Program-made: the position numbers and the translations under genes
The notes under the pieces: generated by a model
What the model was told of the DNA's origin: nothing
What the model saw: the letters and a program-made list of their open reading frames with translations, nothing else
The model's database searches: none
Source of the DNA: Flavobacterium tructae
Lineage (GTDB): Bacteria > Bacteroidota > Bacteroidia > Flavobacteriales > Flavobacteriaceae
Reading direction: 5' to 3'
Assembly (NCBI RefSeq): GCF_002217475.1
Contig: NZ_MUHH01000013.1
Span: forward strand, 1 to 64,000
DNA length: 64,000 nt
Shown here: positions 1-9,394 of the stretch, piece after piece
Layout of the letters: each line of letters opens with the position of its first letter
Numbering within the stretch: the first letter of the stretch is position 1

Positions 1-24
1 TACTCTTTACTCTTTACTCTTTAC
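1..24. repeat. 7-bp tandem repeat
   Basis: Three full copies of TACTCTT plus a trailing TAC lie just beyond the 3' end of the BtuG-type gene. The repeat runs into the window edge, so its full copy number cannot be seen. It has no evident coding role. Confidence 0.7.
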
Positions 25-27
25 ATT

Positions 28-1173
28 TCACTTTTTAGTTATAAAAGCAATATGCGCCGGAATATTACCTGCCGTAGTTTTCCATTTTAGTTTTCCTTCG
101 GGAGTAAAACAGTAGATATAGCCTGTTACTACATAATTTTGGGCATCGGTAATGTATATTTCTTTCGTTTCGGGATTTACCTGTAAACCGTAAGGAATCA
201 TGATATGCTTATCAGTACCGTCTGTAATTATTTTATCGTTAATCACTTTTTTAGTCTTTGTATCTAATATTCCGTACGTAACCTTATTACTGTTGGTCAG
301 ATAGCTCCATGAAACACTGTAATAATAGAGCAAATCATCAACCAGACAGGTTGCCGAAACGGGAATATCAAGCTGCATTTTCTTTTCATCCGTCTTCGTG
401 TCAATCACAAAAAGATTAGACGGTGTGTTGTAATAATCACCTCTGGAACTCACATAAATATCCCCCCTGCTGTCTACCTGCATGCTATGAAGATTAATCC
501 CCACATCTATCTTTTTTATTTCGGTAAAAGTTTCAAGATCGATAACGGATACGGTACGGTCATAATTAGGTACTTTGTAACCTCCTGAATTGGCTACATA
601 CAATTTTCCGTTATGTACCACCATTTGTTCCGGCTGATAACCAACGGTCACTTTGCGTTTTATTTCTAAGGATGTCGTATCTATTTCGGCTACAAATCCA
701 ATTTCGGCATTTGGGTCAATGGCAACAGGGCCTGAATACGAACTTACGTAGGCTTTATTTTTGTAGAAAGTGACATATCGGCAATTCGGAATGTCTATTT
801 TTTTGATTCGTTTTGCGGACCATTTGTCGATTACCTCAACCTTATTGGAGCAGTTGATAACCGCATACACTTTATTCCCGTAAATTTTTATGTCGTTACC
901 TACGTCACCCAGTTCTTTTACCACTGTTGGATTGCGTTCGGAATAAATATCAGTGGTATAATTCCCGGTTCTGTAATTGAACACGTCAATACTGGCGCGG
1001 TTCATTCCCATATTACCTTCGTTTAAAAGATAAAATCCTTCTATGTTGCCATCGCTTCTGGGTGCGGCTACACTTTTATCTGAAGAGGGAAAAATAGTTT
1101 CTTCTTCTCTACAGGAAACCAAAAGAAGAGCAACAAATAAACTAAGCAGGAATCGGGTACTTCTCTTTTTCAT
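28..1173 (-). CDS. btuG: BtuG-like beta-propeller surface lipoprotein for vitamin B12 capture
   Basis: The 381-residue product starts with a lipoprotein signal (MKKRSTRFLLSLFVALLLVS, then Cys21), so it should be anchored in the outer membrane. The rest is a YncE/DUF5074-like beta-propeller with recurring blade phrases such as KVYAVINCSNKVEVID and KLYVANSGGY. In Bacteroides, BtuG is a seven-bladed propeller lipoprotein that captures cobalamin with very high affinity and passes it to BtuB. Here the gene overlaps the upstream TonB receptor by four bases, in an operon headed by a cobalamin riboswitch; that context makes the B12 role likely although the fold family is broad. Alternative: a generic YncE-like protein with another ligand. 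Confidence 0.8.
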   Translation of the reverse strand: MKKRSTRFLLSLFVALLLVSCREEETIFPSSDKSVAAPRSDGNIEGFYLLNEGNMGMNRASIDVFNYRTGNYTTDIYSERNPTVVKELGDVGNDIKIYGNKVYAVINCSNKVEVIDKWSAKRIKKIDIPNCRYVTFYKNKAYVSSYSGPVAIDPNAEIGFVAEIDTTSLEIKRKVTVGYQPEQMVVHNGKLYVANSGGYKVPNYDRTVSVIDLETFTEIKKIDVGINLHSMQVDSRGDIYVSSRGDYYNTPSNLFVIDTKTDEKKMQLDIPVSATCLVDDLLYYYSVSWSYLTNSNKVTYGILDTKTKKVINDKIITDGTDKHIMIPYGLQVNPETKEIYITDAQNYVVTGYIYCFTPEGKLKWKTTAGNIPAHIAFITKK

Positions 1174-3221
1174 AGTGCAATACTGATTATAAATTTTAAA
1201 GTACGGCCCGGCATCGGATAGTTATAAATCACTTCGTACTGCTGATTCAGGGCATTGTTCAATTCGATCGTTCCTTTTATTTTATACTGATGAAAAGAGA
1301 ACATTTTCTGAACCGCCAAATCATGGGTGTACCAAGGCTGTACTTCATTAATTTTGATATTGTTTACATTTCCGTTGTAGCGTTTTCCTACATATATAAA
1401 ACTGTAGTTAAAATTCCATGACTTATAATCTGCATTTAATATTCCGGATCCGCTGTGCCAGGGTGTGTAAGGAATCTGATCTCCGTAAGAGGATAATTCC
1501 AAACCGGCAAACTTGGTGTAATCTCGACTCTCCGAATACGTATAGGTTAAATGAGTAGTCAGATTTACTTTGCCGAAATGCATTTTCATATCCACAGCCG
1601 ACTCTATTCCTTTTCCTTTCACCTGCCCGATATTAGTCATCATCCAGCGGAATAAATTTCCGGTTGGAGCGGCAATTATTTTATCTTTAGTATTGGTATA
1701 ATATCCATCGACCTGAAGAGAAAACTGATCCAGAAAACCTTTCTCCACGGGTATATTGTAGGTAAATCCAAGGTCATATTGATTCATGTACTCGGGCCTT
1801 AAGGTACTGGAACCGACCATCGTATAATACAAATCATTAAAAGTGGGCATTCGGAACATACGTTTCGCAAAAGCTCTTACATTAAAATCATAGGCTTTAA
1901 AAGGAGTGTAACCCAAAAATATAGCAGGAGTAAATTCTGTTTTATCAGGAGCTTTGGCATTGTAACGTACTTCTTCCTGCACGTGCGTTCCTACAACGCT
2001 GCCCAGAACTTTAAAGCCATCCAGTCTGTAGGAACTTGCCAGGGCAAACAAAGCGGTGTAGCGCTCCGGATAAGAGAACAGGGTCTTTATCCCTTTTCTG
2101 GTTGCATTAAGGCGGTTGTACTGAAAATCAGTTGACAACGAAACGTCCCAAGTGGGTAAAATCTTGTACAGATTGACTGCTGAAAAATAATATTCCTGTT
2201 GGTAATAACTATCGTCAGATTGAGCGCCTTCGGTAACCACTTCACCCAGTACACTGGTGGTGTCTCTGGCTACATAATGAGTATAATCATAAGCATATTT
2301 TGCCTTAGCCTGAAATTTATATCTTTCGCTAAGATCTTTTATAAAAGTACCCTGTGCAAAAAAATTCTTGTCGTACTGTCTAAAACCATCCGAAAACTTA
2401 TTTTCTACAATAGCTCCCGGTGCTCCTCTTTCGGAACCGTAATAATACACTTTCGCATCCCAAGTGCCGTTCTTCATTTTTCCATACAGACCAGACTCAA
2501 AACGAAATGCTTCTATATCACTATTGTGTCTCGTGGCTGAGGTATCATAAGCCACAGTACCATCGAGATTGTTTCTTTTGTATCTGAATTTGTATTCGCC
2601 ATTAGATTTTATGTATTCAGAACTGGCACTCCAGCTTACCTTATCACTTAACTTCTGCTCCAATCTAAAAGAAAGGTCATTGTAATTGATAGATATGGTT
2701 TTATATCGCAGTAAGAAATTGGTCTTTTTGTTATTCTCAAAAACAGGCCGTTTGGTGCGCAAATAAATAGTAGAAGCTGCCGCAAAATCTTTAGCCGACT
2801 GAAATATTTCACTCTTCTGACCATTATACATGGTGAGAGATTCCATATCATCGAGAGAGTATTTTCCTAAATCTGTAACTCCGTTCTGTGCATTTCCTAA
2901 CTGAATTCCGTCGTAAAAAACACCCACGTGATGCGTTCCCATGTTGCGTACATCCACCGTTTTAAGTCCGCCCAAACCACCATAGTCCTTGATTTGTACT
3001 CCGGCAAAATAACGAAGTGCATCGGCAACATTGTGGCTGGCTAAGTTTTCTAGCAGTACTCCTGAGAGGCTTTGTACGGGAATCACTTCCTGATAAGGTT
3101 TTGCTTTTAACAGTACTTCTTTCAAAACCCTCAGACTGTCCTTAGTAGTCTGCGAGCGAAGTACGACGGGAGCTAACAATACGAAAAGAAATAAAAGTAA
3201 TTTTCTGGTCTTACACATCAC
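1170..3221 (-). CDS. btuB: BtuB-type TonB-dependent cobalamin receptor
   Basis: This 683-residue outer-membrane receptor imports a ligand, very probably vitamin B12, using TonB energy. It has a signal peptide ending near LRSQT, a plug domain at about residues 40-150 (QSLSGVLLEN, then GGLKTVDVRNMGTHHVGVF) and a 22-strand-type barrel ending in a hydrophobic/aromatic C-terminus (LKFIISIAL). It lacks the N-terminal carboxypeptidase-like domain of SusC proteins, as expected for vitamin or siderophore receptors. The upstream leader holds a cobalamin riboswitch and the downstream gene is BtuG-like, which fixes the substrate better than the sequence itself. Expression should fall when B12 is plentiful. 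Confidence 0.85.
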   Translation of the reverse strand: MMCKTRKLLLFLFVLLAPVVLRSQTTKDSLRVLKEVLLKAKPYQEVIPVQSLSGVLLENLASHNVADALRYFAGVQIKDYGGLGGLKTVDVRNMGTHHVGVFYDGIQLGNAQNGVTDLGKYSLDDMESLTMYNGQKSEIFQSAKDFAAASTIYLRTKRPVFENNKKTNFLLRYKTISINYNDLSFRLEQKLSDKVSWSASSEYIKSNGEYKFRYKRNNLDGTVAYDTSATRHNSDIEAFRFESGLYGKMKNGTWDAKVYYYGSERGAPGAIVENKFSDGFRQYDKNFFAQGTFIKDLSERYKFQAKAKYAYDYTHYVARDTTSVLGEVVTEGAQSDDSYYQQEYYFSAVNLYKILPTWDVSLSTDFQYNRLNATRKGIKTLFSYPERYTALFALASSYRLDGFKVLGSVVGTHVQEEVRYNAKAPDKTEFTPAIFLGYTPFKAYDFNVRAFAKRMFRMPTFNDLYYTMVGSSTLRPEYMNQYDLGFTYNIPVEKGFLDQFSLQVDGYYTNTKDKIIAAPTGNLFRWMMTNIGQVKGKGIESAVDMKMHFGKVNLTTHLTYTYSESRDYTKFAGLELSSYGDQIPYTPWHSGSGILNADYKSWNFNYSFIYVGKRYNGNVNNIKINEVQPWYTHDLAVQKMFSFHQYKIKGTIELNNALNQQYEVIYNYPMPGRTLKFIISIAL

Positions 3222-3339
3222 TGATTTAATTAAATAAACTTCGGGATATGATCGTCAAAAAAGCAATAAGGCAGGATCCCGTTACAAAATAACAGGTCCG
3301 TTTATTGTTGTTCAACTTTATTCCACGAAAGTCTTAAAC

Positions 3340-3530
3340 TATGTGATTCCGGCAGGTCTCCTGACTTGTTCCATCTTTAAACTGCCTTCTCATCCCGCAA
3401 AGCGGGACAATGGCATGAGTAACGTTAAAGACTTTTACAGAACTTACAGTAGCGGGTCTGTTCAGGATTTACACCTGATTCCCTTTTAACTGTTTTCTCT
3501 AAAGAAAAAACAGACCTTAATCTGGCCGTA
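3340..3530 (-). promoter_or_regulatory. Cobalamin (B12) riboswitch
   Basis: Read on the minus strand, this leader contains the diagnostic AdoCbl blocks in order: GGGAATCAGGTGTAAATCC, then CCCGCTACTGTAAG, then the B12 box AGTCAGGAGACCTGCC (complement of 3351-3367). It lies about 120 bases before the btuB start. Known family behaviour is to repress downstream gene expression when cobalamin binds. An internal hairpin TCCCGC/GCGGGA is visible near 3394-3409. The outer boundaries are approximate. Confidence 0.95.
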
Positions 3531-3587
3531 AAGATAGAATTATCTTTATAAAAACAAGAGTTAATTAGTTCATATTACACTTTTGAC

Positions 3588-3614
3588 AATGAATGAGACC
3601 AAATCTCATTCATT
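3588..3614. repeat. 11-bp perfect inverted repeat between btuB and fabH
   Basis: AATGAATGAGA and TCTCATTCATT flank a 5-base loop (CCAAA). There is no T-run after it in either direction, so it is not an obvious terminator. It could be an operator for either divergent unit. I cannot assign a regulator. Confidence 0.5.
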
Positions 3615-3832
3615 CATTAAAAGAATGCTATCTTAAACATTCTTCACTTTTTTAAACCTAACCGTAACAAAAAAGCATTTTTGCGACCAATAACAAGTTC
3701 AGTTGGATTGCTTTTTTATAAACATTGAAGAACTGAAACAAAATCATTCAAAACAGGAATTGATTTTATTAATAATGAAGTGAAACAGAAATATTAAAAG
3801 TAAATTAACAAATCCCGAGATTTTTGCGTCTT

Positions 3833-3840
3833 TATATTTG
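3833..3840 (+). promoter_or_regulatory. Possible -7 promoter element for fabH
   Basis: TATATTTG matches the Bacteroidota -7 consensus TAnnTTTG and lies about 135 bases before the fabH start. I see no clear TTTG -33 box at the normal 19-21 base spacing, so this is tentative. Confidence 0.35.
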
Positions 3841-3976
3841 TTAAATTGCGCCCCTGTAAATGAAGATGCCCCTCGTACTACATATTCTTCGAAAAACTCT
3901 TGTAAAATGGACTGGAGAAAGGTTTTGGGCCGAAAGTCAAAATTAAAAGAACACTAAAAGAGAAACAAAAAATTCA

Positions 3977-4960
3977 ATGAATACAACAAAGGCTTCCATT
4001 ATTGCTATTGGAGGATATGTACCGGAAACGGTTTTAAGCAATACTGATTTAGAAAAAAGAATAGATACAACAGATGAGTGGATTACCTCTCGAACAGGCA
4101 TAAAAGAAAGAAGAATATTGGATGACCCTGCACTGGCAACCTCAGATATGGCTTCTTTCGCCATTAAAGATTTAATAAAAAATTATGATATAAATCCTCT
4201 GGATATTGATTGTTTAATACTCGCAACATCAACACCAGATCATATTCTTACTCCCGCTGCCAGTTTGGTATGCGAAAAAGCTGGATTGAAAAGCGCCTGG
4301 GGATTTGACCTTAACGCTGCCTGCAGTGGTTTTTTATACGCACTTTCGGTAGGTGCAAGCTTTATTGAAAGCGGCAGATACAAAAATGTTATCGTAGTTG
4401 GTGCCGATAAAATGAGTTCGATCGTTAATTACGAAGACCGAAACAGCTGTATTTTATTTGGCGACGGCGCTGGTGCTGTACTTTTACAACCTACTACAGA
4501 CGGTCGTGGTATTCATCAAAATATTTTCAGAACAGACGGAACAGGAGCTGAATTCCTTTCTGTACGTGCCGGAGGTTCTCTTTTGGCAACAACAGAAGAA
4601 ACCATTCAAAACAAACAGCACTTTGTACATCAGGAAGGAAGAACCGTTTTTAAACACGCTGTGAGAAACATGAGCGGTACTTCGAAAGAACTAATGGAAA
4701 AAGCTTCATTGACTCCGGAGATGGTAGACTGGGTAATCCCTCATCAGGCTAACTTAAGAATTATTCAGGCAGTAAGTGAAGAAGTTGGTATTCCTATTGA
4801 GAAGTTTAAAGTAAACATTCAAAGATACGGTAACACTACAGCGGCAACCATCCCGTTATGTCTTTGGGATTTCAAAAACGATTTCAAAAAAGGAGATAAT
4901 CTTGTTATTACGGCTTTTGGAGCAGGATTCTCCTGGGGCAGTATGTACATCAAATGGTAA
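3977..4960 (+). CDS. fabH: 3-oxoacyl-ACP synthase III (KAS III)
   Basis: The 327-residue protein catalyses the first condensation of fatty acid synthesis, acetyl-CoA (or branched acyl-CoA) with malonyl-ACP, in the cytoplasm. The thiolase-fold catalytic triad is complete: Cys116 in NAACSGFLYA, His256 in HQANLRII and Asn286 in GNTTAATIPL. The N-terminal TTDEWITSRTGIKERRI block is typical of FabH. Length is normal. It stands alone, with no plsX or rpmF beside it, and ends in a strong terminator; it may be an additional FabH paralogue, as many Flavobacterium carry more than one. Start at ATG 3977 fits the family N-terminus. Confidence 0.93.
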   Translation: MNTTKASIIAIGGYVPETVLSNTDLEKRIDTTDEWITSRTGIKERRILDDPALATSDMASFAIKDLIKNYDINPLDIDCLILATSTPDHILTPAASLVCEKAGLKSAWGFDLNAACSGFLYALSVGASFIESGRYKNVIVVGADKMSSIVNYEDRNSCILFGDGAGAVLLQPTTDGRGIHQNIFRTDGTGAEFLSVRAGGSLLATTEETIQNKQHFVHQEGRTVFKHAVRNMSGTSKELMEKASLTPEMVDWVIPHQANLRIIQAVSEEVGIPIEKFKVNIQRYGNTTAATIPLCLWDFKNDFKKGDNLVITAFGAGFSWGSMYIKW

Positions 4961-5033
4961 ATAGTATATAAAAAAATTACGCTAAATTCTTATGCTGAGG
5001 TAACTCATCATAAATTCAATATCGATTTCAAAT

Positions 5034-5072
5034 AAAAAAACAATCAGGACAAAAGGTACTGATTGTTTTTTT
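5034..5072. terminator. Intrinsic terminator after fabH
   Basis: A 14-bp stem (AAAAAAACAATCAG with CTGATTGTTTTTTT) and an 11-base loop end in a T-run. The A-run on the other side makes it potentially bidirectional, but it is about 105 bases from the end of the convergent amidohydrolase gene. Confidence 0.85.
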
Positions 5073-5178
5073 GTTTGTAATTCAGATTAAATATAAAATC
5101 CAAACCATTATTCTTTCGCAGGCAACTGCATCTGTTCTGGTCAGCTTATTGACGGTAAGAAATATAATTTCAAGTTTT

Positions 5179-6546
5179 TTACAAACCGGTCATCTGTCCT
5201 GCTATCATTTTACCCTTAAAAAACACGCCTTCTCTTTTTGGCAAACGAGCTACCGCTTCGGCAGAACAGCTTGCTTTTACCAAAATAAAATGGGCATCAT
5301 CCCCCGCTGCCGGCCATACGCGTACACCTGCATCGTTAAGCGGCAACACCTCGTTTGTGGTGGCGATATGCAAAGCACGACTCAAATTGTACTCGTCTGT
5401 CCAGCCATAAAGCTGTGCACATAATTTTGCTTTTTCCAGCATATCACAGGTTCCAAAAGGCATCCAGTGGTCTACAATACTGTCAGTACCCGTCATCAGT
5501 TTCACGCCATACTTCTTTAAAGTCGGAATGGGCATGATGGTTTTTCCGATCGGCACAGTCGAAATAACTCCTATTCCAAGTGCTCCCATTTTTTCGGCTA
5601 TTCCCTCTAAATCTTTCGGATCCATTCTGGCCAATGCAAAACCATGGCTGATATAGGTTTTTCCTTGTAATTGTTTGTTCTCTTCAGTTTTTTTGATAAT
5701 GTATTCTATGGCTGATTTTCCTGAAGGTGGCGATTCGTGCAAATGAATATCGATTCCTTTATTGTGGTCTATTGCAATCTGAAACATGGTATCAAGCGAT
5801 TTCTCCATATTTCCATCAACCGTTGTAGGGTCAAGACCGCCAATAAAATCTACCCCCATTTTTGCGGCTTCTCTCAGTAAAGGTTCTGATTGCGAATATA
5901 AAATTCCGTGCTGCGGAAAAGCCACAATCTCCCATCCAAAACTGTCTTTATTATTCTCTAAAGCCTTCAACAAATGCTCCAGACTTTTTAACCCGCTCAC
6001 AGGATCAATATTACACTGGCAACGGGCAAAATAGCTCCCCTGACTTTTCATCAACTGAATAGCCTGCTCTGCTTTGTACTGAGAATCGACAAGCAAATCC
6101 GGAATAATTTTCTGTTCCAGCGTAATCATATCTTTTACCGTAAATCCTTTTCTGGGAGCGGCATTCCATTTTCCGCCGTAAAAAGTTTTATCAATATGGA
6201 TGTGCATGTCACGCAATCCCGGAAGCATCAAAAGACCTTTGGCGTCAACTTTTTTTAGTTTACCATCGGGTTTGTCGGTTGTAATATTTTTAATCTTCCC
6301 ATCTGCAATATGTACATTAAACAAATTGGTTTTGGTCGCAATTACTTCTTTCTTTTCATTATACTCAAAACCGTCTTCCAGTCTTACATTGATTAAAATA
6401 TATTCTTTCATACTGGTCGCAATATACTCCGGTTCCTCAATAGAATGTGCCATTGCAGTATTGCTTATTCCGGAAAACAATGCGGCTCCAGTTGCTGCGG
6501 CTCCCATTCTTAAAAATTGCTTTCGGTTTATTTTGTTGTCGCTCAT
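5179..6546 (-). CDS. Tat-signal amidohydrolase, cytosine-deaminase-like
   Basis: The 455-residue protein is a metal-dependent hydrolase of the amidohydrolase superfamily. Its N-terminus (NRKQFLRMGAAATGAALFSG) resembles the single-RK Tat signals common in Bacteroidota, suggesting export of the folded enzyme. Metal-site motifs are present: HIHIDK at residues 115-120 (the HxHxDK form typical of cytosine deaminase relatives), DIHLHES, a TYISHGFA histidine strand and the TGTDSIVDHW aspartate. The substrate is unknown; relatives act on cytosine, isocytosine or N-substituted triazines. An AraC regulator gene, now frameshifted, lies about 100 bases upstream in the same direction and may once have controlled it. 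Start chosen at the ATG that gives the Tat peptide. Confidence 0.8.
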   Translation of the reverse strand: MSDNKINRKQFLRMGAAATGAALFSGISNTAMAHSIEEPEYIATSMKEYILINVRLEDGFEYNEKKEVIATKTNLFNVHIADGKIKNITTDKPDGKLKKVDAKGLLMLPGLRDMHIHIDKTFYGGKWNAAPRKGFTVKDMITLEQKIIPDLLVDSQYKAEQAIQLMKSQGSYFARCQCNIDPVSGLKSLEHLLKALENNKDSFGWEIVAFPQHGILYSQSEPLLREAAKMGVDFIGGLDPTTVDGNMEKSLDTMFQIAIDHNKGIDIHLHESPPSGKSAIEYIIKKTEENKQLQGKTYISHGFALARMDPKDLEGIAEKMGALGIGVISTVPIGKTIMPIPTLKKYGVKLMTGTDSIVDHWMPFGTCDMLEKAKLCAQLYGWTDEYNLSRALHIATTNEVLPLNDAGVRVWPAAGDDAHFILVKASCSAEAVARLPKREGVFFKGKMIAGQMTGL

Positions 6547-6642
6547 CGGTTAATAGTGTGATATATTCCTGAGAAATTAGCTCTCAAAAAATAATGGTGA
6601 ACTGCAAAATTCACTTAATTTTTTAAAACCGGAGCAGGAAGA

Positions 6643-7514
6643 TTAATGATAAGAATGGTACAGATTATAATTTTCCTTAAAATCTGTCGGTGTTATTCCG
6701 ATATACTTTTTAAATACTTTGGCAAAATAGCCATTATCGCTAAATCCTAACTGATAAGCAATTTCTTTTACCGACAAATCAGTACTAATCAACAATCGTT
6801 TGGCTTCCAGAATGGTTCTTTCTTTTATAACATCGCCAGCCGATTTGTTCAGGAATTTTTGGGAGAGAATATTCAGATAATTAGAGGTCACATTCAACTC
6901 TCCGGCGTAAAAATTTACGGAGAATTCTGTTGTAAAGTGATCTTCAATCAGTGTCTTGAACTTTTTTATAATTTTTTCTGATTTGGCCGCAACATCATGA
7001 TCCGGAAATTGCAAAACGTAATCTTTTTGCAATAATTTAAACAGCAGATGCAATCTCAACAGCACTATTTCTTTGGTCAATAGATCGTCTTTAACTAAAT
7101 CTGATTCTATTTCCTCCAACTGGCTTTTAACATTCTGAAATCCATTCTTATCCAGGGAAAGGCAGAAGGGTGAACTCTGTCCGAAAAAAGGCAGCTGCGA
7201 CAAATTAGAAAAAACCGTCATGATCGCAGGAGATATCATCAGCTGGAAACCATTAGTATTGACATCAAGCGACCAATTATGCACCTGTCCCGCTCCCACA
7301 AAATGAATCTGATAATCTTCTACTCTCGTTTGTTTAAAATCTACACTATGAAATCCGGAACCGTTCTCTACAAAAAAACAAGGTAGAAATCGTGTTTATG
7401 AGGCTGCTCGAATTCGTTACGCCCTTTTACACTATGCCGAAACAGGGTGATACCAAACGTTTGCTCGCCAAGTATATTTAAAACAGACAAAGTGGGTATC
7501 GCATTTTTGCTCAA
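6643..7514 (-). pseudogene. AraC-family regulator, frameshifted
   Basis: The 3' part (from 7299 or just before) encodes a normal AraC DNA-binding domain with two helix-turn-helix motifs (DLSVKEIAYQLGFSDNGYFA and FKKYIGITPTDFKENY). The N-terminal ligand-binding cupin is split. In the next frame, from a possible TTG start at 7514, the sequence reads IPTLSVLNILGEQTF then GRNEFEQPHKHDFYLV, and hits a stop at 7368-7370. The other frame resumes with FFVENGSGFHSVDF. The break is at a run of seven A on the plus strand (7372-7378); one extra A would rejoin the frames as ...FYLVFFVENG. It is either a real inactivation, a phase-variable tract or a homopolymer sequencing error. No in-frame ATG is visible at the 5' end. 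Confidence 0.75.
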
Positions 7515-7927
7515 AGGAATTGATCGTGTTGGTTAGCTATTTTCAAAATTATGTAATTAATCGATAGGTAAACTGTTGTGCTTATTTTTTTTCACGCAAA
7601 TTCGGCAGATTCAGGCGATTGCTCTGCCCGTTTGCTATCCCTCAGGTTAGCAGATTTTCGCTAATCATTTTAATCCATTAATCTGTGGCTAATGCTTCAA
7701 CACCTATAAACCTATTTTTTATGGCTTTGATAAAATTCAAAATCACCTTTTACTCAGTCGCCTAAACCGAGCAGCTCAAAACCTTCATTAATTCTGTAAA
7801 AAACAGACTCTTTACACAAATTTGAAAGTTTTATGATAAAAACTGAAAGACGATTTTGAATCTCAAATCTAACTTCGCTCTATCAAAGCATTAGAACAAA
7901 CAGATCATAAATCTAAAAGAGTAAACA
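7515..7927. other. Intergenic region before the GAG locus
   Basis: No gene is visible. Around 7670-7697 there is a half copy of the dispersed TTAATCCATTAATCTGTGG repeat found elsewhere in the window. The last 150 bases are A/T-rich and must carry the promoter for the GH88 gene, but I could not define clear -33/-7 boxes. Confidence 0.5.
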
Positions 7928-9130
7928 ATGAAAAAAAACCTAGGCTTATTAGTAGCAGTCTTTGCTATTACCATAAACTCCTTTGCCAATCTCAAACCCG
8001 AAGATCCATCTTTGGTTTGGTTTAAAAAAACAACCGAAACCATTCGCTTCCAGCTAAACAAAGCGGCACAGACTTATAAACCGGGGAAAAATCCGCGTTC
8101 TGTAAATCCTGACGGAACGGTGAGATTGGCCGGTTTAACAGACTGGACTACCGGTTTTTTTCCGGGAAGTTTGTGGTATGGCTATGAACTCACCGGGGAT
8201 AAAGCTCTGGCGGATGAGGCTAAAAAGTTTACGCTTGCTTTAGATTCCATCCGAAATATAAAAAACACACATGATGTAGGTTTTATGCTCTACTGTTCTT
8301 ATGGAAATGCTTACAGAATTACGGGAGACAAAACTTATCTTCCGGCACTGGCTGACGGAGCAGCAAATCTTTATGCCCGATTTAATCCAGCAGTTGGAGC
8401 TATTCGTTCCTGGGATTTCGAGTGGTTGCATTATCCGGTGATTATCGATAATATGATGAACCTTGAATATTTGTATTGGAGTGCCAGCGCCTTTAACAAA
8501 CCTGAATATGCCACCGCTGCCAATACGCACGCGCTGACGACTATAAAAAACCATTTTAGAAAAGATTTCAGTTCCTACCATTTGGTTGATTATGATCCGA
8601 AAACAGGCAAAGTATTACGTAAAGGAACGCATCAGGGTGTTACCGACGAATCGGCATGGGCACGAGGTCAGGCCTGGGGATTGTACGGATATACGATGTG
8701 TTATGCCAATACTAAAAACCCGAAGTTTTTACAACAGGCCGAAAATATTGCTGCCTTTATAATGAATCATCCGCGTATGCCAAAAGACAAAATACCGGTT
8801 TGGGATTTTGATGTGCACAACGCTATGGATACTGCTGAACTTGCTCCCAGAGATGCTTCGGCAGCAGCTGTAATCGCCTCAGCATTGCTTGATTTAAGTA
8901 CTCAGGTTAAGGATGGAAAAAAATATGCCAACTATGCCGAAGCCATTTTAAAATCCTTATCGTCTGATGCTTACCTCGCAAAATCGGGTGAAAACAATTA
9001 TTTTTTACTGAAACACAGCGTCGGTGCCTTTTTATACAATTCAGAAATTGATACACCACTTGACTATGCAGATTATTATTATCTAGAAGCTTTAAAAAGA
9101 TACGCATCTCTTAAAAAAATAGAAATCTAA
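7928..9130 (+). CDS. GH88 unsaturated glucuronyl hydrolase
   Basis: The 400-residue enzyme removes the 4,5-unsaturated uronic acid left on the non-reducing end of oligosaccharides by polysaccharide lyases. It has an N-terminal signal peptide (MKKNLGLLVAVFAITINSFA), so it is probably periplasmic. The (alpha/alpha)6-barrel motifs of the family are present, with the two expected catalytic aspartates at Asp116 (THDVGFMLYCSYGNA) and Asp174 (VIIDNMMNLEYLYW), and the DESAWARGQAWGLYGY block. Its neighbours are a PL8 and a PL12 lyase, which produce the unsaturated ends this enzyme needs. Glycosaminoglycan disaccharides are therefore the likely substrate; sulfation preference cannot be read from sequence. 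Confidence 0.9.
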   Translation: MKKNLGLLVAVFAITINSFANLKPEDPSLVWFKKTTETIRFQLNKAAQTYKPGKNPRSVNPDGTVRLAGLTDWTTGFFPGSLWYGYELTGDKALADEAKKFTLALDSIRNIKNTHDVGFMLYCSYGNAYRITGDKTYLPALADGAANLYARFNPAVGAIRSWDFEWLHYPVIIDNMMNLEYLYWSASAFNKPEYATAANTHALTTIKNHFRKDFSSYHLVDYDPKTGKVLRKGTHQGVTDESAWARGQAWGLYGYTMCYANTKNPKFLQQAENIAAFIMNHPRMPKDKIPVWDFDVHNAMDTAELAPRDASAAAVIASALLDLSTQVKDGKKYANYAEAILKSLSSDAYLAKSGENNYFLLKHSVGAFLYNSEIDTPLDYADYYYLEALKRYASLKKIEI

Positions 9131-9297
9131 AAGTAAACAGTTCGTGCAATACGCTGTCTGCGAAAAAAATAAAACAGGAAGTTCTTTACTCTAGAAATTA
9201 CAAAAAAATACTCGACCGAACAATTAACAGTTTGCCGAAAATTACTCGCGGAAGTATTTTCTCAGCGTAATTCCTAACCAAATAACTTCATTACAAG

Positions 9298-9338
9298 CCC
9301 GCAAAACCTCCGATTCTAACCGTTGGAAGTTTTGCGGG
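9298..9338. repeat. Long hairpin between GH88 and PL8 genes
   Basis: CCCGCAAAACCTCC pairs with GGAAGTTTTGCGGG around a 13-base loop, with one mismatch. No T-run follows, so termination is uncertain. It may be an mRNA-processing or stability structure that lowers read-through from the GH88 gene into the lyase genes, or a REP-like repeat. Confidence 0.6.
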
Positions 9339-9394
9339 TTAGTTGCTAAGAATACAATAAATTACTAACCACTAATCTATTAATAACCACTCTT

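Noticed and set aside
1..24. CRISPR-like short repeats at the window start
   Set aside because: The unit is only 7 bases with no spacers; it is a simple tandem repeat.
5071..5424. 117-codon plus-strand ORF opposite the amidohydrolase gene
   Set aside because: It is antisense to the conserved C-terminus of the amidohydrolase and shows no protein features.
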